64,000 bases of DNA, taken from Polaromonas sp. GTDB lineage: Bacteria > Pseudomonadota > Gammaproteobacteria > Burkholderiales > Burkholderiaceae_C. The stretch covers positions 22,785-86,784 of the forward strand of contig NZ_JAUYEY010000019.1 in assembly GCF_030689685.1 (NCBI RefSeq), given 5' to 3'. Below, piece after piece: positions 42,093 through 49,743 of this stretch. The notes beneath the pieces are model-generated. The model made no database searches. It had not been told where the DNA came from and saw nothing but the letters and a program-made list of their open reading frames with translations. Positions within the stretch are counted from its first letter, which is position 1. Each line of letters begins with the position of its first letter. The position numbers and the translations under genes were made by a program.

Positions 42093-43079
42093 ATGAAACT
42101 CAAACTCAACACCCTGCTGCTGGCCTGCAGCGCAGCACTCAGCCTGGGTGCGGCCACGCAGGCGCACAGCCAGGCCTTTCCCGACAAACCGGTCGCGCTG
42201 GTCGTGCCGTTTGCCGCCGGCGGCCCGACCGACGTGGTCGCGCGCATGATCGCCATCCCCATGGGCAAAGCGCTAGGCCAGACCGTGCTGGTGGAAAACA
42301 CCGTGGGCGCAGGCGGCACCATTGCCGCTACCCGCGTGGCGCGCGCCACCCCCAATGGTTACACCATCTTCATCCACCACATGGGCATGGCGACCGCGCC
42401 TGCCTTGTACAAAAAGCTGAACTTCGACCCGCTCAAGGACTTTGAGTACATCGGCCAGGTGGTTGATGTGCCGATGACGCTGCTGGCGCGCAAGGACTTC
42501 CCGGCCGCCAACTTTGCCGAGCTGCAAACCTATGTAAAGGCCAACGCCGGCAAGGTCTCGCTGGCCAACGCCGGCCTGGGCGCGGTCTCGCACCTGTGCG
42601 GCCTGCTGTTCATGAGCCAGATGGGCGTCGAGCTCAACACCATCCCCTACAAGGGCACCGGCCCGGCCATGAACGACCTGCTCGGCGGGCAGGTCGATCT
42701 GCTGTGCGACCAGACCACGCAGACCGTGCCGCTGATCAAGGAAAACCGCGTCAAGGTTTACGGCGTCACTTCGCTGACCCGCCTGGCTGCGCTGCCCAAT
42801 GTGCCCACGCTCAACGAACAAGGCCTCAAGGGCTTCGAGGTCAAGGTCTGGCACGGCATGTATGCACCCAAGGGCACACCGGCCCCCGTGATGGAAAAGC
42901 TCAACGCCGCGCTGAAGGCCGCCATGCAGGACCCCGTGGTCAAGCAGCGCCTGACTGATTTGAGCTCGGACATTCCGCCGATGGACAAGATTTCGGCCAC
43001 CGGCCTGAAGACGCACCTGGAGACCGAGATCAGCAAGTGGGGGCCGGTGATCAAGAAAGCCGGCATTTACGCCGACTGA
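42093..43079 (+). CDS. Bug family (TTT) periplasmic solute-binding protein
   Basis: A 328-residue exported protein with a signal peptide ending ATQAHSQA, then FPDKPVALVVPFAAGGPTDV, VENTVGAGGTIAATRVARAT, IPYKGTGPAMNDLLGGQVD and EVKVWHGMYAPKGTPAP. ATG 42093 was chosen for AAGGAGAC just upstream and the signal peptide; an open frame from further upstream is a shadow of the CitE gene. It closes the operon and may bring in the same acid as the Bug at 35122. Confidence 0.9.
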   Translation: MKLKLNTLLLACSAALSLGAATQAHSQAFPDKPVALVVPFAAGGPTDVVARMIAIPMGKALGQTVLVENTVGAGGTIAATRVARATPNGYTIFIHHMGMATAPALYKKLNFDPLKDFEYIGQVVDVPMTLLARKDFPAANFAELQTYVKANAGKVSLANAGLGAVSHLCGLLFMSQMGVELNTIPYKGTGPAMNDLLGGQVDLLCDQTTQTVPLIKENRVKVYGVTSLTRLAALPNVPTLNEQGLKGFEVKVWHGMYAPKGTPAPVMEKLNAALKAAMQDPVVKQRLTDLSSDIPPMDKISATGLKTHLETEISKWGPVIKKAGIYAD

Positions 43080-43093
43080 GCGGTTTGCAAGCG

Positions 43094-43150
43094 AAAAAGG
43101 CCTGTAGCCCATGTCGGGTGGGCGCATATTGCTATTAATACAGGAGCATA
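43094..43150 (-). repeat. Family B repeat
   Basis: AAAAAGGCCTGTAGCCCATG, TCGGGTGGGCGCATATTGCT and ATTAATACAGGAGCA, a reverse copy with a variant AT-rich half. It lies after the Bug gene. Confidence 0.7.
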
Positions 43151-43169
43151 GGAAGCGCCGCGCGCACGC

Positions 43170-43262
43170 AGGCATGGATTGCGGGTCAAGCCTGCAATGA
43201 CAGCCAAGGAGCCCAGAACGCCCGAAGCTGTCATCCCGGACTCGATCCGGGTTCCATGCCCC
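43170..43262 (+). repeat. Family D repeat
   Basis: GGCATGGATTGCGGGTCAAG, CCTGCAATGACAG and TGTCATCCCGGACTCGATCC with GGGTTCCATG share words and order reversed with 37056-37145. It lies in the 274-base gap before the GST gene; no coding sequence seen. Confidence 0.6.
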
Positions 43263-43353
43263 CGATCCCGCATTCGCCCCGCATCCGCACCAAGCGCCGG
43301 ACCCCCATCCTGTGGCAGACTGCCTTCCGCCGACCAAACACCACAAAAAACCC

Positions 43354-43989
43354 ATGACCATCCAGCTCTACGCCTTCGACACCCCCAACGGCCGCAAGAT
43401 CAGCGTCGCCCTCGAAGAAATGGGCTTGCCCTACGAAGTGTTTGTTGTTGACATAACCAAGGGCGATCAGACCGCGCCCGACTTCCTGAAGATCAGCCCC
43501 AACAACAAGATCCCCTCCATCATCGATACCGACGGCCCGGGTGGCCAGCCCATCAGCGTTTTCGAGTCCGGCGCCATCCTGATCTACCTGGCCGAAAAGA
43601 CCGGCCAATTTTTGCCCAAAGACCCACGCGCTCGTATTGCCGTGATGGAGTGGCTGATGTTCCAGATGGGCGGCTTCGGCCCCATGCCCGGCCAGGTGCA
43701 CCACTTCATCGCTTTGACAAACGAAGCCGACCGCCGCTACGGCCTGGAGCGCTTCATGGCAGAAACAAAACGCCTCTACGGCGTGATGGACCGCCGCCTG
43801 GCCGACCACGCCTTCTTCGCAGGCGAAGAAATCTCAATAGCCGACTTCGCCATCGTCGGCTGGGTCTGGCGACATGAGCGGCACAAGATTGATCTGGCGG
43901 ACTTTCCGAATGTGCAGCGGTGGTACCGGGCGGTGATGGCGCGGCCTGCGGTAACGCGTGGGTTTGATGTCGCGTTGAAGCGCATATAA
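43354..43989 (+). CDS. Glutathione S-transferase, Ure2p/YfcG-like
   Basis: A 211-residue GST. The N-terminal thioredoxin-like domain starts IQLYAFDTPNGRKISVALEE and has NNKIPSIID (cis-Pro) and VFESGAILIYLAEKTG (glutathione-binding ES). The C-terminal helical domain has FFAGEEISIADFAIVGWV. Such bacterial GSTs often have disulfide-bond reductase activity. ATG 43354 is chosen on homology. About 65 bases of its 3' part recur as a diverged copy at 44762-44826, on the far side of vapBC. Confidence 0.9.
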   Translation: MTIQLYAFDTPNGRKISVALEEMGLPYEVFVVDITKGDQTAPDFLKISPNNKIPSIIDTDGPGGQPISVFESGAILIYLAEKTGQFLPKDPRARIAVMEWLMFQMGGFGPMPGQVHHFIALTNEADRRYGLERFMAETKRLYGVMDRRLADHAFFAGEEISIADFAIVGWVWRHERHKIDLADFPNVQRWYRAVMARPAVTRGFDVALKRI

Positions 43990-44000
43990 CAACACGGTTG

Positions 44001-44039
44001 TTGACAGTCTGAGGGTTGGTATATATCATGATAAATACC
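44001..44039 (+). promoter_or_regulatory. Promoter with overlapping palindrome for vapBC-1
   Basis: TTGACA (44001-44006) and TATCAT (44024-44029) are 17 bases apart, a strong sigma-70 promoter. The near-palindrome GGTATATATCATGATAAATA with CC (44018-44039) covers the -10 element, a usual site for VapBC autorepression. Confidence 0.7.
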
Positions 44040-44060
44040 ACTTTATGGGGGGCGCTCAAC

Positions 44061-44312
44061 ATGCACCAAACCGCCAAAATTTTTGCCACCGGCCGTAGCC
44101 AGGCCGTCCGCTTGCCGCTGGAGTTTCGCTTCGACGTCTCTGAAGTCTTTATCCGCCACGACCCTCTCACGGGCGATGTGGTGCTGTCGCGTAAACCGAC
44201 AGACTGGCAGGGCTTGCTCGACGTGGTGGCGCACAACAAGGACGATGAGCTGCTGATAAAGCGTCGCCAAACCCGCACGCGACGCGACCCCTTTGAGGGC
44301 GCGGAGGAATGA
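44061..44312 (+). CDS. vapB: VapB-type antitoxin (AbrB fold)
   Basis: An 83-residue antitoxin with an N-terminal AbrB/SpoVT domain ([20 protein letters not shown]) and a charged toxin-binding tail ([16 protein letters not shown]). ATG 44061 was chosen by homology over the longer frame. The stop overlaps the vapC start by 4 bases. Predicted to block VapC and repress the promoter at 44001-44039. Confidence 0.88.
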   Translation: MHQTAKIFATGRSQAVRLPLEFRFDVSEVFIRHDPLTGDVVLSRKPTDWQGLLDVVAHNKDDELLIKRRQTRTRRDPFEGAEE

Positions 44313-44722
44313 GCCAGCGCTACATGCTCGACACCAATGTGGTCAGCCACATCATGCAAGGGTGCGATTCAGCCCTACTGGCACGGCTCACGGCCTTGCC
44401 CGTGGGGCAGGTGGTGATGTCCAGCATCACCCTGGCAGAACTGGAGTACGGCTTGCACCGCAAAGGGCAGCCGGCACGATTGAGAAACGCCATGACCCAG
44501 GTGCTGCTGCGCATGGACGTACTGCCCTGGGATGAAGCCGTCGCCACTTGCTACGGTGAGTTGTGCGCCACCCTTGAAACCCAGGGTATCAACCTCAGTG
44601 ACTTTGACATGATGATTGCCGCCCACGCTGTTACGGTGGACGCAACCCTGGTCAGCCGTGACAAGGCATTTGCCCCAGTGCCGGCGGGGCCGCCGTATCG
44701 CTTGAAGCTGGAGGTTTGGTAG
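44309..44722 (+). CDS. vapC: VapC-type PIN-domain toxin
   Basis: A 137-residue PIN ribonuclease. The acidic residues are visible in [12 protein letters not shown] (Asp), LAELEYGL (Glu), [12 protein letters not shown] (Asp) and LVSRDKAF (Asp). VapC toxins of this type cut tRNA or rRNA. It appears complete. Confidence 0.9.
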   Translation: MSQRYMLDTNVVSHIMQGCDSALLARLTALPVGQVVMSSITLAELEYGLHRKGQPARLRNAMTQVLLRMDVLPWDEAVATCYGELCATLETQGINLSDFDMMIAAHAVTVDATLVSRDKAFAPVPAGPPYRLKLEVW

Positions 44723-44746
44723 CGCATGCGACACGCGCCGTGCCAG

Positions 44747-44826
44747 GGGTTCACGGCCGGTTGGCCGACTACGCCTTCTTTGCAGGGGAAGAAATCTCAA
44801 TAGCCGACTTCGCCAATGTTGGCTGG
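44747..44826 (+). pseudogene. Duplicated fragment of the upstream GST gene
   Basis: Positions 44762-44826 match the GST gene at 43799-43863 with 59 of 65 bases the same by eye, and the frame still reads RLADYAFFAGEEISIADF. No start, N-terminal domain or C-terminus remains. vapBC-1 lies between the two copies. The rest of 44723-44910 shows nothing but the next operator. Confidence 0.85.
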
Positions 44827-44884
44827 CTGTGCCCGAGACTTCAAACCGGCCTGAGCGCCTTGAAGCGAGATGAACCCTGTGCTA

Positions 44885-44905
44885 TTCTTACCAAAAGGTA
44901 AGGAA
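44885..44905. promoter_or_regulatory. Palindromic operator ahead of vapBC-2
   Basis: TTCTTACC-AAAA-GGTAAGGAA, an inverted repeat 5 bases before the antitoxin start; it also contains the AAGGAA ribosome-binding site. Autoregulation is inferred from the family. Confidence 0.6.
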
Positions 44906-44910
44906 TTTTA

Positions 44911-45171
44911 ATGCAAGCCACACTCACCACCAAAGGTCAGATGACGCTGCCCAGCGCTGTGCGAACGCGCCTTGGCCTGGAGGCAGGAGACCAATTATTG
45001 GTGACCATCCAGGACGATGACACCATTATTTTGAAACGGCGCCCCAGTGCCGGCGTGACAGCTTTGCGCGGTTTGTTGCCCAAGCCCAAGCGGGCACTCA
45101 CGGTAGAGGAGATGGATGCAGGCATTGCGGCACACCTGGCGGCCAAGCACAGGCCAGGCGGCAAATCTTGA
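44911..45171 (+). CDS. AbrB-family antitoxin of vapBC-2
   Basis: An 86-residue antitoxin. The swapped-hairpin AbrB domain is clear (ATLTTKGQMTLPSAVRTRLG, DQLLVTIQDDDTIILKRR), followed by a tail with LTVEEMDAGIAAHLA. AAGGAA lies upstream of ATG 44911. It overlaps the PIN toxin by 4 bases. Confidence 0.9.
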   Translation: MQATLTTKGQMTLPSAVRTRLGLEAGDQLLVTIQDDDTIILKRRPSAGVTALRGLLPKPKRALTVEEMDAGIAAHLAAKHRPGGKS

Positions 45172-45566
45172 TTGCGCTGGACACCAATCTGCTGGTGCGC
45201 CTGCTCACCAACGATGACCCACGGCAGGCTGCAAAAGTAGAAGCATGGTTGAAGGGCAACGCCACACCCAAATCACCGGCATATGTTGACCATGTGGTGC
45301 TGTGCGAACTGGCTTGGGTTCTGGAGCGCAGTTACACCTATGCCCGTGCCGAGGTTCATGCAGCCCTGGCCGCGCTTTTGGAGCAAGACCATTTGAAGGT
45401 AGAGTCCCCTGCGCTTGTGCGGCAGTCCCTGATGATGTTTGCCGAAGGGCCGGCCGATTTCTCTGACTACCTGCTGGCTGTGCGGTCACAGGCAGCAGGC
45501 TATGCCCCCGTACTCACCCTGGACAAAAGAGCGGCCAAAACCGGAACACACCAGTTATTGCGTTGA
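45168..45566 (+). CDS. PIN-domain toxin of vapBC-2
   Basis: A 132-residue PIN ribonuclease with IALDTNLLVRLLTNDDP (Asp), VVLCELAWVLERSY (Glu), DFSDYLLAVRSQAAG (Asp) and LTLDKRAAKT (Asp). The start is TTG 45168, inside the antitoxin stop (TTGA). It belongs to a different VapC subgroup from the first one. It appears complete. Confidence 0.88.
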   Translation: MIALDTNLLVRLLTNDDPRQAAKVEAWLKGNATPKSPAYVDHVVLCELAWVLERSYTYARAEVHAALAALLEQDHLKVESPALVRQSLMMFAEGPADFSDYLLAVRSQAAGYAPVLTLDKRAAKTGTHQLLR

Positions 45567-45604
45567 GTAGTGCGCTGAGAAGTAACACCGTGAAAGGTGC
45601 AACC

Positions 45605-45690
45605 ATGAAACAGGGCACAGGCCCTCAGGGCGCATCCCCCTCGCGCCTGATCGACGAGAAGATCAAAAGCCTGGGCGACTGGCGCGCCAG
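45605..45690 (+). pseudogene. 5' fragment of a DUF1801 gene
   Basis: ATG 45605 begins GPQGASPSRLIDEKIKSLGD, the typical start of DUF1801 proteins, but the match stops after GDWR and the frame runs into a stop at 45716. At that point the sequence changes to an abiEi fragment, so a deletion joined the two. Confidence 0.65.
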
Positions 45691-46247
45691 AAGGGCATGC
45701 TGCGCGCGGGCGATCTGAAGGAAACAGGCGTGGCGCGGGTGACGCTGACGCGGCTGACAGCCAGCGGTCAACTCGAAAAAGTGGGCCGTGGCCTGTACCG
45801 GCTGCCGGGCACACAGACATCCGAACACGAAACCCTCGCCACGATTGCGGCCAGGGTCCCCCAAGCGGTGTTCTGCCTGCTCACCGCCCTGCAGTTCCAT
45901 GGCATCACGACGCAACTGCCGCGCCAGGTCTGGATTGCCATGCCGCGCGGCAGCCATGTGCCAAAAATCGATTACCCACCGGTCAGGATGATTCAATCCA
46001 CCGGCGAGGCTTATGCAGAAGGCATCGAGGTGTTTGAGCGCGACCAGGTTTCACTGAAGGTGTACGGCGTGGCTAAAACTGTGGCCGACTGCTTCAAGCA
46101 CCGCAACAAGATTGGCCTCGATGTGGCGCTGGAAGCGCTGCGTGATGCTCGCTCGCAAAAAAAGCAAGAGCCGACGAGCTCTGGCACTTCGCAAAGATCT
46201 GCCGCGTGGCCAACGTGATGCGCCCTTATCTTGAGTCGATTGAATGA
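45683..46247 (+). pseudogene. Degraded abiEi-type antitoxin gene
   Basis: Remains of a type IV toxin-antitoxin antitoxin. The frame open from 45697 gives MLRAGDLKETGVARVTLTRL, LEKVGRGLYRLPG, LLTALQFHGITTQLPRQVWI and AKTVADCFKHRNKIGLDVAL. The N-terminal 20 or so residues are missing at the DUF1801 junction. At an A7 tract near 46157 one base appears lost: the shifted frame continues ADELWHFAKICRVANVMRPY to a TGA at 46247, which fits the family C-terminus, whereas the open frame stops at 46218. Confidence 0.8.
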
Positions 46248-46342
46248 GCAAAGACCTGGCAGCTTCGGTACGCGCGCGACTGCTGAATCTGGCGAAGGCT
46301 GAGCAATCGGACTTCAATGGCGTGCCGGCTAATTGCTATTGA
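46244..46342 (+). pseudogene. 5' remnant of an abiEii-type toxin gene
   Basis: ATG 46244 overlaps the old abiEi stop (ATGA) and encodes KDLAASVRARLLNLAKAEQS then DFN, the usual start of AbiEii nucleotidyltransferase toxins. After about 26 residues the family match ends, and the frame stops at 46342 inside a family B repeat. The toxin is therefore lost. Confidence 0.75.
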
Positions 46343-46390
46343 ATTCATAGCTGCTTGCGAACGCCTGACATGGGCTGGAGCCCGATTTGT
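46332..46390 (+). repeat. Family B repeat truncating abiEii
   Basis: AATTGCTATTGAATTCATAG, CTGCTTGCGAACGCCTGACA and TGGGCTGGAGCCCGATTTGT, one of the best forward copies. Confidence 0.85.
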
Positions 46391-46393
46391 CAT

Positions 46394-46428
46394 AAAAAAA
46401 GCCGCTGGCAACCACCAGCGGCTTTTTT
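46394..46428 (-). terminator. Bidirectional intrinsic terminator
   Basis: AAAAAAA-GCCGCTGG-CAACCA-CCAGCGGC-TTTTTT. It serves the MetE-like gene on the minus strand and could stop plus-strand transcripts from the toxin-antitoxin region. Confidence 0.85.
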
Positions 46429-46454
46429 GTTCAGCGAACAGTCCCTGAAGCAAA

Positions 46455-47579
46455 TCAGACCGAACCCCAGACCTCCTGCGCCGTCTCGATCACCAGGCGC
46501 AGCTTGGTGCGCTGGGCTTCGACGGCGATGTCGTTGCCGTGCACGGTGCTGCTGAAGCCGCACTGCGGTGACAGCGCCAGCTGCTCCAGCGGCGCGTATT
46601 TGGCGGCTTGTTCGATGCGGCGCTTGAGTTCGTCCTTGTCTTCCAGCGTGCCGAACTTGGTGGTCACCAGGCCCAGCACCACAGTTTTGCCTTTGGGCAG
46701 GTAACGCAGGGGTTTGAAGTCGCCGCTGCGGATGTCGTCGTACTCCATGAAGTAGGCGTCGAGGTTCATCTCTTTGAGCAGCGCCTCGGCCACCGGCTCG
46801 TAGTTGCCGCTGGCGGCGTGCGTGCTTTTGAAGTTGCCGCGGCACAGGTGCATGGCCAGCGTCATGCCGGCGGGTTTTTGCGCCACCACCAGGTTGATGA
46901 ACTTGGCGTAGCGGTGCGGCAGCTCATTGGGGTCGTCACCGCGCTGGCGGGCGGCTTCGCGCATTTTTTCGTCGCACAGGTAGGCCAGGTTGGTGTCGTC
47001 CATCTGCACATAGGTGCAACCGGCGGCAGCCAGGCTGCGCAGCTCGTCGCCGTAGGCATTGGCCACGTCCTGGTAGAACTCGGGCTCGAGTTCGGGATAG
47101 TGTTCGCGGCTGATGCCGGCGCGGCCGCCGCGAAAGTGCAGCATGGTGGGTGAGGGGATCGTCACCTTGGGCGTGTTGCCGGCTGACACCTGGCTCTTGA
47201 GGTACTGGAAGTCGGCCAGCTGGATGTCTTTGACGTGGCGCACTTTGTCGATCACACGCATCACCGGCGGGGCCAGCTCCTGAGAGCCGTCAGGGCGCAC
47301 GATGGTGACCGGTATGTCGGTTTTCACGCCGCCGATCTGCGCCAGAAAGTCGATGTGAAAGTAGGTGCGGCGAAACTCGCCGTCGGTGATGGATTTCAGG
47401 CCCACGTCTTCCTGGAACTTCACGATCTCAGTGATGGCCTTGTCTTCCACCTTGCGCAACTGCGCGGGTGTGATCTCACCTTTCGCTTTCTGCTCACGGG
47501 CTTCCAGCAGGTATTGGGGGCGCAAAAAACTGCCGACGTGGTCGTAGCGAGCCGGCAGGTGGGGGGTGGGGGTGCGCAT
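46455..47579 (-). CDS. MetE-like cobalamin-independent methyltransferase (C-terminal domain only)
   Basis: A 374-residue UROD/MetE-like TIM barrel, about half the length of full MetE. Visible are YDHVGSFLRPQYLLEAREQK, SITDGEFRRTYFHIDF, CTYVQMDDTNLAYL, the likely zinc ligands in AMHLCRGN and SPQCGFSS, and YFMEYDD. Such short forms move methyl groups to thiols from varied donors. ATG 47579 was chosen because homology starts there. It is divergent from vanA, so a part in handling the methyl or C1 unit is possible but only inferred. Confidence 0.82.
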   Translation of the reverse strand: MRTPTPHLPARYDHVGSFLRPQYLLEAREQKAKGEITPAQLRKVEDKAITEIVKFQEDVGLKSITDGEFRRTYFHIDFLAQIGGVKTDIPVTIVRPDGSQELAPPVMRVIDKVRHVKDIQLADFQYLKSQVSAGNTPKVTIPSPTMLHFRGGRAGISREHYPELEPEFYQDVANAYGDELRSLAAAGCTYVQMDDTNLAYLCDEKMREAARQRGDDPNELPHRYAKFINLVVAQKPAGMTLAMHLCRGNFKSTHAASGNYEPVAEALLKEMNLDAYFMEYDDIRSGDFKPLRYLPKGKTVVLGLVTTKFGTLEDKDELKRRIEQAAKYAPLEQLALSPQCGFSSTVHGNDIAVEAQRTKLRLVIETAQEVWGSV

Positions 47580-47624
47580 ACAGGTCTCCTGAGAAGTTTT
47601 GGCCAGCTTGCATGTTAAAGCATG

Positions 47625-47650
47625 TTTTGTATCAATCAATGAATACAAAA
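47625..47650. promoter_or_regulatory. Inverted repeat in the metE-like/vanA divergent promoter
   Basis: TTTTGTAT (47625-47632) and ATACAAAA (47643-47650) are exact inverted repeats 10 bases apart. The TTGTAT...ATACAA form suits a GntR (VanR) site; a related TGTATACAATACGTAT is next to the vanA start. Confidence 0.55.
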
Positions 47651-47703
47651 ATCTAATAAAATCAGATAAATAGCCTGAAAATATTTATTTATGGAAATAA
47701 ATG

Positions 47704-47711
47704 TATACAAT
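47704..47711 (+). promoter_or_regulatory. Possible -10 element very close to vanA
   Basis: TATACAAT ends 8 bases before the vanA ATG, and no Shine-Dalgarno sequence is visible. If this is the -10 box, the transcript would be leaderless. The TGTATACA core could instead be a VanR operator. Confidence 0.4.
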
Positions 47712-47719
47712 ACGTATCC

Positions 47720-48814
47720 ATGGAAGCTGAAAAAGCCACCTTTCCTCTCAGTGCCTGGTATGCCGCTGCCTATGACGTGGAGGTCGCGCGCAAGCTGCTA
47801 CCGCGCACCATCTGCAAGCAAAAGCTGGTGATGTTTCGCAAGCTGGACGGCAGTGTGGCCGCGCTGGAAGACGCCTGCTGGCACCGGTTGCTGCCGCTGT
47901 CCATGGGTTCACTCGATGGGGATGAGGTCACCTGCGGTTACCACGGCCTGGTTTACAACGCGCAGGGCCGCTGCACCCACATGCCGAGCCAGGAGACGCT
48001 GAACCCGTCGGCCTGCGTGCGCAGCTTTCCGGTGCTTGAGAAACACCGCTTCATCTGGGTCTGGCCGGGCGACCCGGCCAAGGCCGACCCGGCGCTGGTG
48101 CCCGACATGCACTGGAACGACGACCCTGCCTGGGCCGGAGACGGCAAGCTGATCACCGTGCAGTGTGACTACCGCCTGGTGATCGACAACCTGATGGACC
48201 TGACACACGAGACCTTTGTGCACGGCTCCAGCATTGGCCAGCGCGCCGTGGCCGAAGCACCGTTTGTGGCCACCCATGGCGACCGCAGCGCCAGCGTCAC
48301 GCGCTGGATGGAAAACATTGACGCCCCGCCGTTCTGGGCCGGGCAGATCAACCATGCGCGCGGCTACCAGGGCAAGGTGGACCGCTGGCAGATCATCCGT
48401 TTTGAAGCGCCGTGTACCGTCAACATCGACGTGGGTGTGGCCGAGGCCGGCAGCGGTGCGCCGCCCAAAGACGGCCAGCCCGGCGACCGCAGCCGCGGCG
48501 TCAATGGGTATGTGCTCAACACCGTGACACCCGAGACCGACGGTAGCTGTCACTACTTCTGGGCCTTTGCGCGCAACTACTGCCTGAATGAACAGGCGCT
48601 GACACACCAGCTACGCGAAGGTGTGGCCACCATCTTCCGCGAGGACGAGCATGTGCTGGAGGCGCAGCAGATTGCCATGAACGAACACCCGGACCACCCG
48701 TTTTACAACCTCAACATCGACGCCGGCTCCATGTGGGCGCGGCGCCTGATTGACAAGCTGGTGGCGCGTGAAACACCGCCCGCAGCGGTGATCCCCATCC
48801 TGCAGGTGGCTTGA
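47720..48814 (+). CDS. vanA: Vanillate O-demethylase oxygenase subunit
   Basis: A 364-residue Rieske non-heme iron oxygenase. The Rieske ligands are in CWHRLLPLS and CGYHGLVYN; the catalytic iron site is DNLMDLTHETFVHGSS. Start MEAEKATFPLSAWYAAAYD and the overall order match VanA, which removes the methyl of vanillate as formaldehyde, giving protocatechuate. Electrons would come from VanB at 49744. Other methoxy-aromatic demethylases of this family cannot be excluded. Confidence 0.9.
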   Translation: MEAEKATFPLSAWYAAAYDVEVARKLLPRTICKQKLVMFRKLDGSVAALEDACWHRLLPLSMGSLDGDEVTCGYHGLVYNAQGRCTHMPSQETLNPSACVRSFPVLEKHRFIWVWPGDPAKADPALVPDMHWNDDPAWAGDGKLITVQCDYRLVIDNLMDLTHETFVHGSSIGQRAVAEAPFVATHGDRSASVTRWMENIDAPPFWAGQINHARGYQGKVDRWQIIRFEAPCTVNIDVGVAEAGSGAPPKDGQPGDRSRGVNGYVLNTVTPETDGSCHYFWAFARNYCLNEQALTHQLREGVATIFREDEHVLEAQQIAMNEHPDHPFYNLNIDAGSMWARRLIDKLVARETPPAAVIPILQVA

Positions 48815-48818
48815 GGAC

Positions 48819-49616
48819 ATGGCGACCGCTATCAAAAATATAGCTGCTGGCGCAGATCAGCCGGGGGCTGAAGGCCAAATTGGCACTCAAAGTGCGCAGG
48901 TGCGGGCACAGCTCAAGCTGCGCGAGCTGATTCTCTCGGGCGAACTCGGCGGCGGCACCCGTATTGCCGAGCTGGCCATCGTCGAGCGCATCGGTGTCTC
49001 GCGCACGCCGATACGTGCCGCGCTGATGCGGCTGGAGCAAGAGGGCCTGCTGGAGGCCCTGCCCAACGGCGGTTACGCGGTCAAGGCGTTTTCAGAGCGC
49101 GACATTGCCGATGCGATTGAGCTGCGCGGCACCTTGGAAGGCCTGCTGGTGCGCCTGGCGGCAGAGCGTGGCGCACCTGCGGTTGTGCTGGCCGAGGCGC
49201 GTGAGTGTTTGCGCCAGGTGGATGCGGTGCTGGCCGACCCGGCGCTGACGGACGAAGCGTTTTCTGCCTACGTTGATTTCAACGAGCGTTTTCATGCGCT
49301 GCTGTATGAGATGGCCGACAGCCCGGTCACCGTGCGCCAGCTGGAGCGGGTGGTGAGTCTGCCGTTTGCATCGGCCTCGGCCTTTGTGGTGGCGCAGTCC
49401 AACTCGCCGCAGGCGCGCGACATGCTGGTGGTGGCGCAGGACCAGCACTGGCAGGTGCTGGACGCGATTGAGCGCGGCGAGGGCACACGCGCCGAGGCGC
49501 TGATGCGCGAACACTCGCGCCTGGCGCAGCGCAATTTGCGCCACGCGCTTTCCGGCCAGGCCGGTGCCCACATGCCCGAGTCACTCAAGGCCATGAAGCT
49601 GATACGGCGCCGCTGA
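48819..49616 (+). CDS. vanR: GntR family (FCD) regulator, probable VanR
   Basis: A 265-residue regulator with a winged helix (LKLRELILSGELGGGTRIAE, IGVSRTPIRAALMRLEQEGL) and an FCD domain. It lies between vanA and vanB, the place of VanR, a vanillate-responsive repressor. ATG 48819 follows GAGG and is 4 bases after the vanA stop. The first 30 residues are not family sequence: positions 48828-48882 are a family B repeat, giving IKNIAAGADQPGAEGQIGTQ before the DNA-binding domain. Confidence 0.82.
   Translation: MATAIKNIAAGADQPGAEGQIGTQSAQVRAQLKLRELILSGELGGGTRIAELAIVERIGVSRTPIRAALMRLEQEGLLEALPNGGYAVKAFSERDIADAIELRGTLEGLLVRLAAERGAPAVVLAEARECLRQVDAVLADPALTDEAFSAYVDFNERFHALLYEMADSPVTVRQLERVVSLPFASASAFVVAQSNSPQARDMLVVAQDQHWQVLDAIERGEGTRAEALMREHSRLAQRNLRHALSGQAGAHMPESLKAMKLIRRR
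48828..48882 (+). repeat. Family B repeat in frame at the 5' end of vanR
   Basis: CGCTATCAAAAATATAGCTG, CTGGCGCAGATCAGCCGGGG and GCTGAAGGCCAAATT, a forward copy. The vanR reading frame runs through it. Confidence 0.8.
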
Positions 49617-49618
49617 TA

Positions 49619-49716
49619 CATGGCCCCCACGCTCGCCACTTCGTGTGCTTCGCTGCCCCCCGAGGGGGCGCTGCGCCTGCGGCCCGGCAAAGCCGGTTCC
49701 GCGGCCCCGGCTTGAA
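49619..49716 (+). repeat. Family A repeat between vanR and vanB
   Basis: ATGGCCCCCACGCTCGCCAC, TGCCCCCCGAGGGGGCGCTG and GCGGCCCCGGCTTGA. It starts right after the vanR stop codon and fills most of the gap. Confidence 0.85.
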
Positions 49717-49743
49717 GAGACAGATGCCAACGGTTAGTGAATC

